From positions 1-6,291 of the forward strand of contig CAYZDV010000116.1 in the NCBI GenBank assembly GCA_964477275.1: 6,291 bases of DNA, written 5' to 3'. The notes under the pieces are model-generated. The model was not told the origin of the DNA. It saw nothing but the letters and a program-made list of their open reading frames with translations, and searched no databases. Every line of letters starts with the position of its first letter. Position 1 is the first letter of the stretch. Shown here piece after piece: positions 1-6,291 of the stretch. The DNA is from CAYZDV01 sp964477275 (lineage in GTDB: Bacteria > Acidobacteriota > Aminicenantia > Aminicenantales > Aminicenantaceae). Both the position numbers and the translations under genes were made by a program.

Positions 1-1144
1 AGAAAATGTTGCACGATTGACGGATGGCCCTGTAAAGGCTCACCTGTCCATGGCCATGCTCCAGCCAGCAGGAAAAGGGCTCATTGTAAATCCATGTCAA
101 GCCTCTGCAGGTCACTGTCGTCTCCTCGGTAATCGTGCCGGAATCGAGACCACCCAGGGCCATGGTGAGCTTGAAGACAGAGCCGGGAGAATACAGACCC
201 CGGATGGCGCGGTTTTCCAGGGGGAATTCAGGGCTGTTGATCAAATCCAGCCACTCTTCAGGGGTGAAGCGGTTGATGAACTTATTGGGATCGAAATCTG
301 GGTAACTGGCCAGGGCCAGAATCTCGCCCGTGGAGGCTTCCATGATAATGATCGCTCCCTCCCTTCCTTCAAGGAGGGTTTCGGCTTCTTTTTGAAGGTC
401 GAAGTCGAGGGTGATCTCAAGATTTGTCCCTTTCTCCGGCTCTAACCGCCCCACTTGCTCGATGCTTCTTCCGAGGCTATCGACAACTTCCACCAGCCGG
501 CCTTCCTTCCCGACCATTTCCGCCTCGTACTGTCTTTCAATTCCCGTCTTGCCCACGATATCGCCAAAGCGCCTGGCGGGATAGACATTCAATTTCATCT
601 CTTCCTGGGAAAGCTCCTGGAGATAGCCGATGACATGAGCGGCAAAATCCTGGAAAGGATAAAACCTCTTGGGCTCTGCCTGCAGAACAAGTTCCGGCAA
701 TTCCAGTTTTCTGGCTTCGATCATGGCAACTTCTTCAAAACTCAAGTTTTCCTTGACCACAATCGGCTTGAAAAGAGGCAGGGATTCATACTTTTTGATC
801 CTCTGTTTCAAGACGTGCTCCTCGATCTTCAACAGGCGCGCAATCTTCCGGCAGGATTTCTCGTAATCTTCGCAATTCTCCCTGATCAGCGAGGCTCTGA
901 AAGACGCCTTGTTGTTGGCCAGGATAATGCCATTTCTATCGGTGATCAGCCCTCTTTGATGGGGTATGGCAATCTCTCTCATTCTGTTGGCTTCGGACTT
1001 TTCCCAGTACTTTCTGTGGTCGAGAACCTGAACTTTCCAGAAATTGAGAGCCAGGAAGAGGAAAAGAACTCCGGTGAGGATGAATATTCTCTTCGCTCTC
1101 CTCTGAACAGGAAGTAAATCTTCGTAGAACTTCTCTTGCTTCAT
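1..1144 (-). CDS. mrdA: Penicillin-binding protein 2, peptidoglycan transpeptidase (3' part missing)
   Basis: This is the elongasome DD-transpeptidase, which cross-links side-wall peptidoglycan in the periplasm alongside RodA and MreBCD. The window holds the first 381 codons, and the rest lies beyond the left edge. Visible parts, in order: a short basic cytoplasmic tail (about 1-19), one membrane anchor (about 20-38), the class B PBP dimerisation (pedestal) domain starting near IPHQRGLITDRNG (60-72), the family motif GDIVGKTGIERQYE (194-207), and the start of the transpeptidase domain near residue 262. The active-site SxxK motif is SPGSVFK, with nucleophile Ser322 and Lys325. The second motif SxN is SCN (377-379). 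The third motif, KTG, is outside the window. The ATG lies 4 bases after the mreD stop, which indicates the same transcript and probably translational coupling; purine-rich Shine-Dalgarno-like bases upstream lie inside the mreD end. The position after mreBCD and the pedestal motif favour PBP2 over PBP3 (FtsI). The identification is firm. Confidence 0.95.
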   Translation of the reverse strand, partial: MKQEKFYEDLLPVQRRAKRIFILTGVLFLFLALNFWKVQVLDHRKYWEKSEANRMREIAIPHQRGLITDRNGIILANNKASFRASLIRENCEDYEKSCRKIARLLKIEEHVLKQRIKKYESLPLFKPIVVKENLSFEEVAMIEARKLELPELVLQAEPKRFYPFQDFAAHVIGYLQELSQEEMKLNVYPARRFGDIVGKTGIERQYEAEMVGKEGRLVEVVDSLGRSIEQVGRLEPEKGTNLEITLDFDLQKEAETLLEGREGAIIIMEASTGEILALASYPDFDPNKFINRFTPEEWLDLINSPEFPLENRAIRGLYSPGSVFKLTMALGGLDSGTITEETTVTCRGLTWIYNEPFSCWLEHGHGQVSLYRAIRQSCNIF

Positions 1145-1148
1145 CGGA

Positions 1149-1631
1149 CTATATTTGATCCTTTCTCCTCAATTTCTTGAACATGAAAAACAGGACGCTT
1201 CCCATGAGGGCCGTGGCCAGCGGCTGAAGAATGATCAACCTCCCGCCTGGAGAGATCTTCTTCCCGATGATGAAAGAATACAGAAGGAGCCATACCAGCA
1301 GCTCAAAGCTGATCATCACCAGGATAAACAAGAAGTTGCGGAGGAATGGCTGGACATCGATTTTTTTGGATAGGTAGCCAGCAAGATACCCGGTGATGGT
1401 CTTGGCCAGGCCCGCCACCCCGAAGACTCCGGCAGAAAAAAAATCCTGGATAAGCCCGCAAACCGCTCCCAGACATGAGCCATACACCTCTCCCTTTTCG
1501 ACAGCAAAGTAGAGGAAAACAAGGCTGAAAACGTTAAAAAGGAGCAGCACCGGGGGAAAAACTCTGCTGAACGCCGTGTAAAATAAAAACGCCGCAAACA
1601 TTCCGGCAAAGATCCTGATCGCATTCCTCAT
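1149..1631 (-). CDS. mreD: Rod shape-determining protein MreD
   Basis: MreD is a small integral inner-membrane protein that joins MreC, MreB, RodA and PBP2 in the side-wall elongation complex; its precise molecular role in the family is not settled. The 160-residue length is typical. Hydrophobic segments appear at about 5-22, 27-43, 50-66, 69-86, 97-119 and 131-151, giving five or six membrane spans and a basic C-terminus (KKLRRKDQ). The family signature is the Gly-rich stretch with GLIQDFFSAG (59-68), followed by GLAKTITGYLAGYL (74-87). The gene lies 5 bases after the mreC stop and 4 bases before mrdA. The start used is the ATG at 1631-1629. An overlapping ATG four bases upstream (1635) is in another frame. 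An AAGGA sequence in the last codons of mreC can serve as ribosome binding site. MreD sequences diverge widely, so the call rests on size, topology, the GL.QD motif and above all gene order. Confidence 0.93.
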   Translation of the reverse strand: MRNAIRIFAGMFAAFLFYTAFSRVFPPVLLLFNVFSLVFLYFAVEKGEVYGSCLGAVCGLIQDFFSAGVFGVAGLAKTITGYLAGYLSKKIDVQPFLRNFLFILVMISFELLVWLLLYSFIIGKKISPGGRLIILQPLATALMGSVLFFMFKKLRRKDQI

Positions 1632-1636
1632 CCATC

Positions 1637-2488
1637 CTAATCCTTGAAAAACTCCTTGGGGTCTTTCATGATCACTGCCACCTGGTCCAGATAGCGAAAA
1701 TCCAAGTAGGGCTCAACGACGATCCTCCAGTGGAGAGACGTTTCTTCCTGTTTGACCGAGACAATCTTTCCCAGCTTGAGCCCTGAGGGATAAATCCGGT
1801 CATATCCAGAGCTGATGATCTCTTCCCCTTCGGGGATATCTTCGATTTTGGTCGTGGCAAGGACATACTTGAGAAAACACTGTCCTTCCCCATCGCCGGC
1901 CAGAATTCCGGGAATTCTCTTCCGCGCGGAAAAGACTCCGATTCCACTCTCCTCATCGGTGATCAACTGCACTCTGGCTTCTTTCAACGATATCAGTTCA
2001 ATGACCCGGCCGATGAGATGACCGTCTCTGTCGAGGACAACCATGTCTTTCCTGAGTCCGTCCAGAGAACCGCGGTTAATGACAACGGATTTGTAAAAAT
2101 TGCTGGTGTCCAGACCGATGACCTGGGCGGGAAGGATATTCTCATGAACTTTGAGCAGGGTGTCCTGGATCTCTTTTTCGCTGCGGAATCCTCTCAGGAC
2201 ATTGCGAAGAATGTTGTTCTCCTGGCGGAGATAGAATATCTCCTCCCTCATCCTGCTGTTCTGATTCTGCACGTTCCGGAGATAACAATAATTCCTCCAG
2301 ACCTTTCCGATGGACCTGAAAAAACCGATGATTCCATGCTGGAGCGGCGAAAAAACAGAAAAAACAGCCGTTTCTAAAAAATTTGTCTCCTGGCCCTGGG
2401 GAACCTGCATGGAAATTAGGAGAAGATGAAACGAAATAAGTGCGATGAGGACGGTCAGATTTTTTCTCTCTTTTAGAAAAAGGGGCAT
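1637..2488 (-). CDS. mreC: Rod shape-determining protein MreC
   Basis: MreC is a bitopic inner-membrane protein whose periplasmic part scaffolds the elongasome and activates PBP2/RodA. In its 283 residues I see a short basic tail (1-10), a single membrane span or signal anchor (about 11-29), a charged and heptad-like coiled coil (about 66-105) that normally mediates dimerisation, and the two-part beta domain (about 118-274). Conserved stretches include SVVINRGSLDGLRKDM (134-149), LITDEESGIGV (175-185), CFLKYV (204-209) and EEIISSGYDRIYPSGLKLG (222-240). The ATG is 15 bases after the mreB stop. Only a weak Shine-Dalgarno match (AGG, about 14 bases upstream) is visible, so translation probably depends on coupling with mreB. 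The length and domain order are complete and nothing looks broken. Confidence 0.96.
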   Translation of the reverse strand: MPLFLKERKNLTVLIALISFHLLLISMQVPQGQETNFLETAVFSVFSPLQHGIIGFFRSIGKVWRNYCYLRNVQNQNSRMREEIFYLRQENNILRNVLRGFRSEKEIQDTLLKVHENILPAQVIGLDTSNFYKSVVINRGSLDGLRKDMVVLDRDGHLIGRVIELISLKEARVQLITDEESGIGVFSARKRIPGILAGDGEGQCFLKYVLATTKIEDIPEGEEIISSGYDRIYPSGLKLGKIVSVKQEETSLHWRIVVEPYLDFRYLDQVAVIMKDPKEFFKD

Positions 2489-2503
2489 GGAAATTTATAT
2501 GGC

Positions 2504-3541
2504 CTAAATTAGAGAGATCTTTTTTAAAAGCTCAAGGTCATCCAGCAACTTCCCCGCTCCGACAACGACCGTGGCCAGAGGGTCCTCGGTGATGAAAACG
2601 GGCAATTTGGTTTCCTCACGGATGCGCCTGTCCATATTTCTCAACAGGGCTCCCCCTCCTGTCACGATGATGCCCCGGTCAATGATATCGGCCGAAAGCT
2701 CGGGAGGGGTTTTTTCCAGAGCAACCCGGATGGCATCAATAATGGTTGTGAGCACGTCTTCCATTGCTTCCCGGATTTCCTGGTCATCGATGATAATGGT
2801 CTTGGGGATGCCCTCTCCGAGATCTCTCCCCTTGATTTCCATGGACATGGGTTCATCCAGAGGAAAGGCGGAACCGATCTGGATTTTCAACTCTTCAGCG
2901 CTTCGCTCTCCAATCAGCAGGTTGTATTTACGCTTCATGTACTGGATGATCGCCTCATCCATCTCATTCCCGGCAATCCGTATGGAATGATTGAAGACGA
3001 TTCCGTTCATGGAAATGACGGCAATATCGGTCGTTCCTCCGCCGATGTCGACGATCATGTTTCCTGTCGGCTCGGATATGGGAAGGCCTGCCCCGATGGC
3101 GGCGACCACAGGCTGCTGAACAAGATAGACCTCAGAGGCTTTTGCTCTCATGGCGACGTCCTTGACGGCACGGCGCTCGACCTGGGTGATTCCGGTCGGG
3201 ATGCCGATGACGATCCTCGGCCTGACCAGGAAAATCCTGTTATTCGTGGATTGCTTGATAAAGTAATCCAGCATCTTCTCGGCCATCTCAAAATCGGCGA
3301 TCACCCCGTCTCTCATCGGTTTGACAGTCAGGACATCCTGCGGGGTCTTCCCCAGCATTTTCTTCGCTCTGGATCCCACCGCTTCCACTTTTCCTGTTTG
3401 CCTGTTGACGACGACGATCGAAGGCTCTTGAACGATGACTCCCTTCCCTTTCAGGTAGACCAACGTGTTCGCTGTTCCAAGGTCAATGGCGAGGTCACAA
3501 AACAACCTGTCTTTGAATGAACTCATCAAGCTCATCTCCAT
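2504..3541 (-). CDS. mreB: Actin-like rod shape-determining protein MreB
   Basis: MreB is the bacterial actin homologue. It forms membrane-bound ATP-dependent filaments that direct lateral wall synthesis. Actin-fold motifs are in order: phosphate 1 loop IDLGTANTLVY (19-29), NRQTGKVEAVG (46-56), DGVIADF (78-84), TQVERRAV (119-126), phosphate 2 loop DIGGGTTD (165-172), IGSAFP (222-227), and adenosine motif TGGGALLRN (294-302). The hydrophobic IFLV near 103-106 fits the membrane-contact loop. Length (345) is normal. Oddity: the stretch that usually reads IEEP before AAAIGAGLP is VQQP here (Gln142, Gln143; codons CAG CAG), so the expected catalytic glutamate is a glutamine. Start: Met codons occur at residues 1 (3541), 3 (3535) and 6 (3526). 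GAGGG directly abuts the first, stands 6 bases before the second, and GGAG stands 9 bases before the third. Met3 or Met6 therefore seems more likely than the first ATG, giving 343 or 340 residues. First gene of the mreBCD-mrdA unit. Confidence 0.97.
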   Translation of the reverse strand: MEMSLMSSFKDRLFCDLAIDLGTANTLVYLKGKGVIVQEPSIVVVNRQTGKVEAVGSRAKKMLGKTPQDVLTVKPMRDGVIADFEMAEKMLDYFIKQSTNNRIFLVRPRIVIGIPTGITQVERRAVKDVAMRAKASEVYLVQQPVVAAIGAGLPISEPTGNMIVDIGGGTTDIAVISMNGIVFNHSIRIAGNEMDEAIIQYMKRKYNLLIGERSAEELKIQIGSAFPLDEPMSMEIKGRDLGEGIPKTIIIDDQEIREAMEDVLTTIIDAIRVALEKTPPELSADIIDRGIIVTGGGALLRNMDRRIREETKLPVFITEDPLATVVVGAGKLLDDLELLKKISLI

Positions 3542-3557
3542 CCCTCATGACATACAG

Positions 3558-3586
3558 CTTCTATTTAGCACAAATTCTGATTTCAA
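3558..3586 (-). promoter_or_regulatory. Candidate sigma-70 promoter of mreBCD-mrdA
   Basis: On the minus strand, TTGAAA (3586-3581, five of six matches to TTGACA) is followed by a 17-base spacer and TAGAAG (3563-3558, four of six matches to TATAAT). Transcription would start near 3551. That leaves a leader of only about 10 bases before the first mreB ATG, and about 16 or 25 before Met3 or Met6, which is one more reason to prefer a later start codon. The -10 match is modest and the spacer DNA is AT-rich, so chance matches are likely. No operator or inverted repeat stands out. Confidence 0.4.
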
Positions 3587-3624
3587 GCAATCAAAAAGGT
3601 TGTTTTTCATGGTTTTTATTCTTC

Positions 3625-3653
3625 TTGACTTTTTCCTTCTTAAAAAATATATA
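3625..3653 (+). promoter_or_regulatory. Candidate sigma-70 promoter of the OPT transporter gene
   Basis: TTGACT (3625-3630, five of six matches to the -35 consensus) and TATATA (3648-3653, four of six matches to the -10 consensus) are separated by exactly 17 bases. They sit in an AT-rich stretch 35 bases before the transporter ATG. An alternative -10, TATATT at 3650-3655, would give a 19-base spacer. Transcription would begin near 3660, leaving a leader of about 29 bases that contains the strong ribosome binding site. This promoter points away from the mreB promoter and does not overlap it. Confidence 0.6.
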
Positions 3654-3677
3654 TTCAAAAAGCATCATAACAACGTG

Positions 3678-3684
3678 AGGAGGT
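3678..3684 (+). promoter_or_regulatory. Strong ribosome binding site of the OPT transporter gene
   Basis: AGGAGGT is a near-perfect Shine-Dalgarno match ending 4 bases before the ATG at 3689, and it fixes that start. It is the strongest ribosome binding site in the window. The surrounding GAGGAGGTCCTC is a short inverted repeat (5-base arms, 2-base centre), but a 2-base loop is too tight for a stable hairpin, so I do not read it as a regulatory structure. Confidence 0.8.
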
Positions 3685-3688
3685 CCTC

Positions 3689-5692
3689 ATGAGCGACCAT
3701 ATTTACAAGCCGTATGTTGCCCCTGAACAATCCATGAAAGAGATTTCCTTCAGGGCCATTCTCCTGGGCATCGTCATGGCCATTGTCCTGGGAGCAGCGA
3801 ATGCCTATCTCGGCCTTATGGTGGGGATGACAGTGGCGGCGACCTTCCCGGCCGCTGTCATTGCCATGGCTGTTCTCCGGCCGATGAAAGCGACGATTCT
3901 TGAAGAAAACCTGGCCAGAACGACTGGAGCCGTCGGAGAAGCTCTGGCTGCAGGAGCCATTTTCACCATTCCGGCTTTCCTTTTTACCGGTGTCTGGACG
4001 AAATTCGACCTCGTCAAGTCCTCCCTGCTCATGCTTGTCGGAGGAATATTGGGTGTTTTCCTCATTATCCTGGTCAGGCGCACCCTGGTGGAGGACGCCG
4101 AGCTGCCATTCCCCGAAAGCATGGCCTGCGCGGAAATGGTCAAAACCGGCCAGCAAGCAGGCTCGAAAGCCGCCTACATGTTCTGGGCCATGGGCCTTGG
4201 AGGATTGATAGAGTTCTTCACCAGTGAAAACGGTATCCGAGTCATTGTTCCCTATGTGAGGACGGTATTCAAGATTCCGGGCTTATCGCGGATCACATAC
4301 CTTGACGACGACAACATCGAAGTCGCCAAAACAGCTTCCATCAAAGGACGAATGTTCATCGAGTCGCCCGCAGCCAATGCAGCCATGACCGGAGTCGGAT
4401 ATATCATCGGCCCAAAGCTGGCCGCCCTGACCTTCTCTGGAGGAGTGCTGGGCTGGTTGTTCCTGATGCCCATCCTGCTTTTCATCAGCGGCGAGCTGGG
4501 CCAAATCGTAGTGGAATTTGGCGGAAACTGGAGAGCCATGGCCGTCTCCGCCTACAACGCCCAGATCAAACCCATCGCTGTGGGAGCCATGCTCGTGGGT
4601 GCCTTCTACACCCTTTTCCGGATGCGAAAAAGCCTGATTACCGGCATTGGCCGTTCCATCTCCGACGTCAAAAAAGCGAGGCTGGGCGAGGCGACAGAAA
4701 CGGTCAGAACAGACAAAGACCTTCCGTTCACATCGATCGTGGTCGCCATCATCGCTCTCATTATTCCCATGGTTATTCTCTACAACGTCTTCACTCAAAA
4801 CATCGGCTCGGCTCTTGTCGCCGCGGTGGTTATGATTGTCATGGGCCTCCTCTTTGCGGCAGTCGCCGGCTATCTGGTGGGCATCATCGGTTCCTCCTCC
4901 AACCCCATCTCCGGCCTCACCCTGACCACCCTGCTGATCGCGGCATTGCTGATGGTGATTATGGGACAGAGAGGAAACGAGGGGATAGCCGCTGTCCTGG
5001 GCGTTGCCGCGGTCGTCTGCTGTGTGGCTGGCGTGGCCGGCGACATGATCCAGGACTGGAAAGTTGGACACATTCTCGGTGGGACGCCCTGGAGGATGCA
5101 GATCGGAGGATTGGTGGGCGTCATCGCTGCAGCAATGACCCTGACTTTCTCCCTCCAGCTTCTCCATACCAATATCGGCATCGGCAGCGAACAGCTTCCC
5201 GCCCCGCAGGCAGGGCTGATGGCCACCATGGCCAAGGGCATTGTCGGCGGTGAGATGGCCTGGCCTCTGGTCATCGCCGGGATGCTTCTGGCCATCGTCC
5301 TCATCCTCATCGGTTCTCCCTCTCCCATGCTCATTGCTGTCGGAATGTACCTTCCCTTTCGGGCCACGGCCTGCATCTTTTTTGGCGGAGTGATCAAGTA
5401 TGTCCTGAACAGGCAGGTAAGCCGAAAAAAACCCACGGCCAAAGGAAAAGAAACCATCGAAAATGTCGGCCTGCTTCTCGCTTCGGGGTTGATTGCCGGA
5501 CAGGCCCTGATGGGGATCATCACGGCCGCCATCAAGGGCACCAAGTTGCAGCTTCCCCAGGTCTGGAGCAGCCCCTGGCTGGCCCTGGTGATCTTCTTCA
5601 TCCTCGGTTTCATCCTCATCTACTTCCCGTATAAAAAGATGATCGCCTCAGGAGAGCACGAAGGCTCGGAAGAAAAAACGCCCGGACTCTGA
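3689..5692 (+). CDS. OPT-family oligopeptide transporter
   Basis: This is a large inner-membrane secondary transporter of the OPT family. Characterised members, mostly from plants and fungi, take up small peptides, glutathione or metal-chelate complexes, usually with protons; bacterial members are commonly labelled oligopeptide transporters and few have a tested substrate. The 667 residues contain about 14-16 hydrophobic segments. Family stretches are NAYLGLMVGMTVAATFPAAV (38-57), GAVGEALAAGAIFTIPAF (80-97), LPFPESMACAEMVKTG (139-154), AGYLVGIIGSSSNPISGLT (393-411, with the hallmark SSNPISG), AGDMIQDWKVGHILGGTP (450-467) and IGSPSPMLIAVGMYLP (541-556). The loop at 201-225 is charged and the C-terminal tail (649-667) is hydrophilic. 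Length is normal for the bacterial branch and the frame is intact. The start is fixed by a strong ribosome binding site. It begins its own unit, divergent from mreB, and the PqqD-like gene follows after 27 bases. Substrate cannot be told from sequence: peptide uptake is the default, metal-chelate uptake the alternative. Confidence 0.95.
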   Translation: MSDHIYKPYVAPEQSMKEISFRAILLGIVMAIVLGAANAYLGLMVGMTVAATFPAAVIAMAVLRPMKATILEENLARTTGAVGEALAAGAIFTIPAFLFTGVWTKFDLVKSSLLMLVGGILGVFLIILVRRTLVEDAELPFPESMACAEMVKTGQQAGSKAAYMFWAMGLGGLIEFFTSENGIRVIVPYVRTVFKIPGLSRITYLDDDNIEVAKTASIKGRMFIESPAANAAMTGVGYIIGPKLAALTFSGGVLGWLFLMPILLFISGELGQIVVEFGGNWRAMAVSAYNAQIKPIAVGAMLVGAFYTLFRMRKSLITGIGRSISDVKKARLGEATETVRTDKDLPFTSIVVAIIALIIPMVILYNVFTQNIGSALVAAVVMIVMGLLFAAVAGYLVGIIGSSSNPISGLTLTTLLIAALLMVIMGQRGNEGIAAVLGVAAVVCCVAGVAGDMIQDWKVGHILGGTPWRMQIGGLVGVIAAAMTLTFSLQLLHTNIGIGSEQLPAPQAGLMATMAKGIVGGEMAWPLVIAGMLLAIVLILIGSPSPMLIAVGMYLPFRATACIFFGGVIKYVLNRQVSRKKPTAKGKETIENVGLLLASGLIAGQALMGIITAAIKGTKLQLPQVWSSPWLALVIFFILGFILIYFPYKKMIASGEHEGSEEKTPGL

Positions 5693-5719
5693 TAAAATAA
5701 CAGCGGAAAATTCTCCTCG

Positions 5720-6091
5720 GTGAAAAAGAGGAAACCTGCACAAACGCCGCTCAATCTGCTGGAGCTCGTCCCTGTCCAGAACATCGACTGGAAAAAGGAA
5801 CAAAGCGGGCTCATCGTTCTGCTCAAGCCGAAGTTCCAGCATCCCCTTCTCCAGAAACACGTCCTTCCCCGCTTGAAAAATCCTTACTACAGGATCAAGC
5901 TGGACTCTGTGGGAAGCTTTCTCTGGGAAAAGTGCGATGGAAAGACAACCGTCAGGGAATTAGGACAGAAACTGAAACACCAATTCGGTGATGACGTCAA
6001 ACCCATCTATGACCGCATGGCCCTTTTCCTCCAGAGCCTGGAAAAAAACCGTTTCATTTTCTACCGGGGACTGAACCGCGAGAGAAAATAA
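5720..6091 (+). CDS. PqqD-domain protein of unknown role
   Basis: This is a small soluble protein of 123 residues with no signal peptide or membrane span. The PqqD-like fold is suggested by YYRIKLDSVGSFLWEKCDG (56-74), then TTVRELGQKLKHQFGDDV (76-93), then the helix YDRMALFLQSLEKNRFIFY (97-115), matching the usual hydrophobic 'ld..g...w...dG..tv.el...l...fg' pattern. In PQQ and other peptide-modification pathways PqqD binds the precursor peptide and hands it to a radical SAM enzyme. Here neither a precursor nor such an enzyme is visible. The first 55 residues (proline-rich start, then IDWKKEQSGLIVLL and HPLLQKHVLPRLKNP) make it longer than PqqD itself (about 90). The start is GTG; a stop codon lies in frame at 5693 and no other good start occurs between them. 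No convincing Shine-Dalgarno sequence is visible, so it may be translated by coupling with the transporter gene 27 bases upstream. The domain is well supported; the function is unknown. Confidence 0.82.
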   Translation: MKKRKPAQTPLNLLELVPVQNIDWKKEQSGLIVLLKPKFQHPLLQKHVLPRLKNPYYRIKLDSVGSFLWEKCDGKTTVRELGQKLKHQFGDDVKPIYDRMALFLQSLEKNRFIFYRGLNRERK

Positions 6092-6165
6092 CCTCTGGAA
6101 GCGTTTGTTTTTCGATCATTTTACCAGCACGGATTTGGAAATGCTGACATAACCTCTTCCTGCTG

Positions 6166-6194
6166 TTGAAGAAACCAAGAATTTCCTTTAGAAT
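6166..6194 (+). promoter_or_regulatory. Candidate sigma-70 promoter of def
   Basis: TTGAAG (6166-6171, four of six matches) and TAGAAT (6189-6194, five of six matches) are separated by exactly 17 bases. Transcription would start near 6201, about 17 bases before the def ATG. This suggests def has its own promoter rather than relying on read-through from the PqqD-like gene, whose stop is 126 bases before def. I see no clear terminator in the gap between the two genes, so read-through remains possible. Confidence 0.55.
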
Positions 6195-6217
6195 AGAATG
6201 TCAAAAGACTCAGGAAA

Positions 6218-6291
6218 ATGCACATACTCGAAATCATGAAATACGGAAGTCCCATCCTCAAAAAAAGAGCCGAGGAAATCAAAAATCTGGA
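6218..6291 (+). CDS. def: Peptide deformylase (N-terminal 24 codons only)
   Basis: Peptide deformylase is a metalloenzyme that removes the formyl group from the N-terminal methionine of new proteins. Only 24 complete codons are in the window, reading MHILEIMKYGSPILKKRAEE and then IKNL. This matches the usual N-terminus of the family, 'ILEI..YpdP.Lrk.a..v', in which the strand is followed by a Pro-x-Leu-Lys/Arg segment. The catalytic motifs (GxGLAAxQ, EGCLS, HExDH) lie beyond the right edge. The ATG at 6218 follows AGGA (6212-6215) with only 2 bases between, a tight spacing. A second in-frame ATG at 6236 has no ribosome binding site and would remove the conserved first strand. The identification is likely but rests on a short stretch. 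Confidence 0.82.
   Translation, partial: MHILEIMKYGSPILKKRAEEIKNL

Noticed and set aside
455..1117. Long plus-strand open frame (220 codons) opposite mrdA
   Set aside because: It lies wholly antisense to a clearly recognised PBP2 gene, and its translation has no recognisable domain or ribosome binding site. It is explained by codon bias on the other strand.
2987..3520. Plus-strand open frame (177 codons) opposite mreB
   Set aside because: Antisense to strongly conserved MreB motifs; its translation is rich in Asp and His with no known domain.
3677..3688. Inverted repeat GAGGA-GG-TCCTC covering the transporter ribosome binding site
   Set aside because: The arms are 5 bases and the loop would be 2 bases, too tight for a stable hairpin. 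It is better explained as a strong Shine-Dalgarno sequence followed by a chance complement.
4283..5167. Long minus-strand open frame (294 codons) opposite the OPT transporter
   Set aside because: Its translation is rich in His, Asp and Gly with no fold-like pattern, as expected from the complement of membrane-protein codons. The transporter frame has full family motifs.
4870..5619. Second minus-strand open frame (249 codons) opposite the transporter, rich in Pro, Met and Arg
   Set aside because: Same explanation: a shadow of the transporter reading frame, overlapping another shadow, with no start signal.
6092..6165. Possible terminator after the PqqD-like gene (T-rich stretch GTTTGTTTTT)
   Set aside because: No GC-rich hairpin precedes the T-rich stretch, so an intrinsic terminator is not supported.

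Overview
This window holds ordinary bacterial chromosomal genes with no sign of mobile DNA. Two transcription units diverge from a 147-base spacer (3542-3688). To the left, on the minus strand, lies the cell-shape cluster mreB-mreC-mreD-mrdA, with gaps of 15, 5 and 4 bases. The mrdA gene (PBP2) runs off the left edge. To the right, on the plus strand, are an OPT-family transporter of 667 residues, a small PqqD-domain protein that starts 27 bases after it, and the first 24 codons of peptide deformylase (def), which has its own promoter-like sequence and runs off the right edge.

The organism is a bacterium that very likely grows as a rod, because the elongasome genes sit together in the classical order. 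MreBCD with PBP2 suggests a Gram-negative type envelope. Base composition looks intermediate by eye. OPT transporters and stand-alone PqqD-like proteins of this kind would fit a member of the Acidobacteriota/Aminicenantes area, but that is a weak guess from memory and no marker gene here settles it.

How the genes work together: MreB filaments under the inner membrane, with MreC and MreD, position the transpeptidase PBP2 for side-wall peptidoglycan synthesis. The partner glycosyltransferase RodA would be expected just beyond the left edge. On the right, the transporter and the PqqD-like protein may share a transcript. Deformylase removes the formyl group from new proteins and is probably transcribed separately.

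The most interesting detail is in MreB. The usually conserved Glu-Glu-Pro at the nucleotide site reads Gln-Gln-Pro (residues 142-144), which gives an actin-like glutamine at the catalytic position. The second is the PqqD-domain protein, which has no visible radical SAM or RiPP partner. I found no new multi-gene system, CRISPR array, tRNA, rRNA, insertion sequence or clear terminator.
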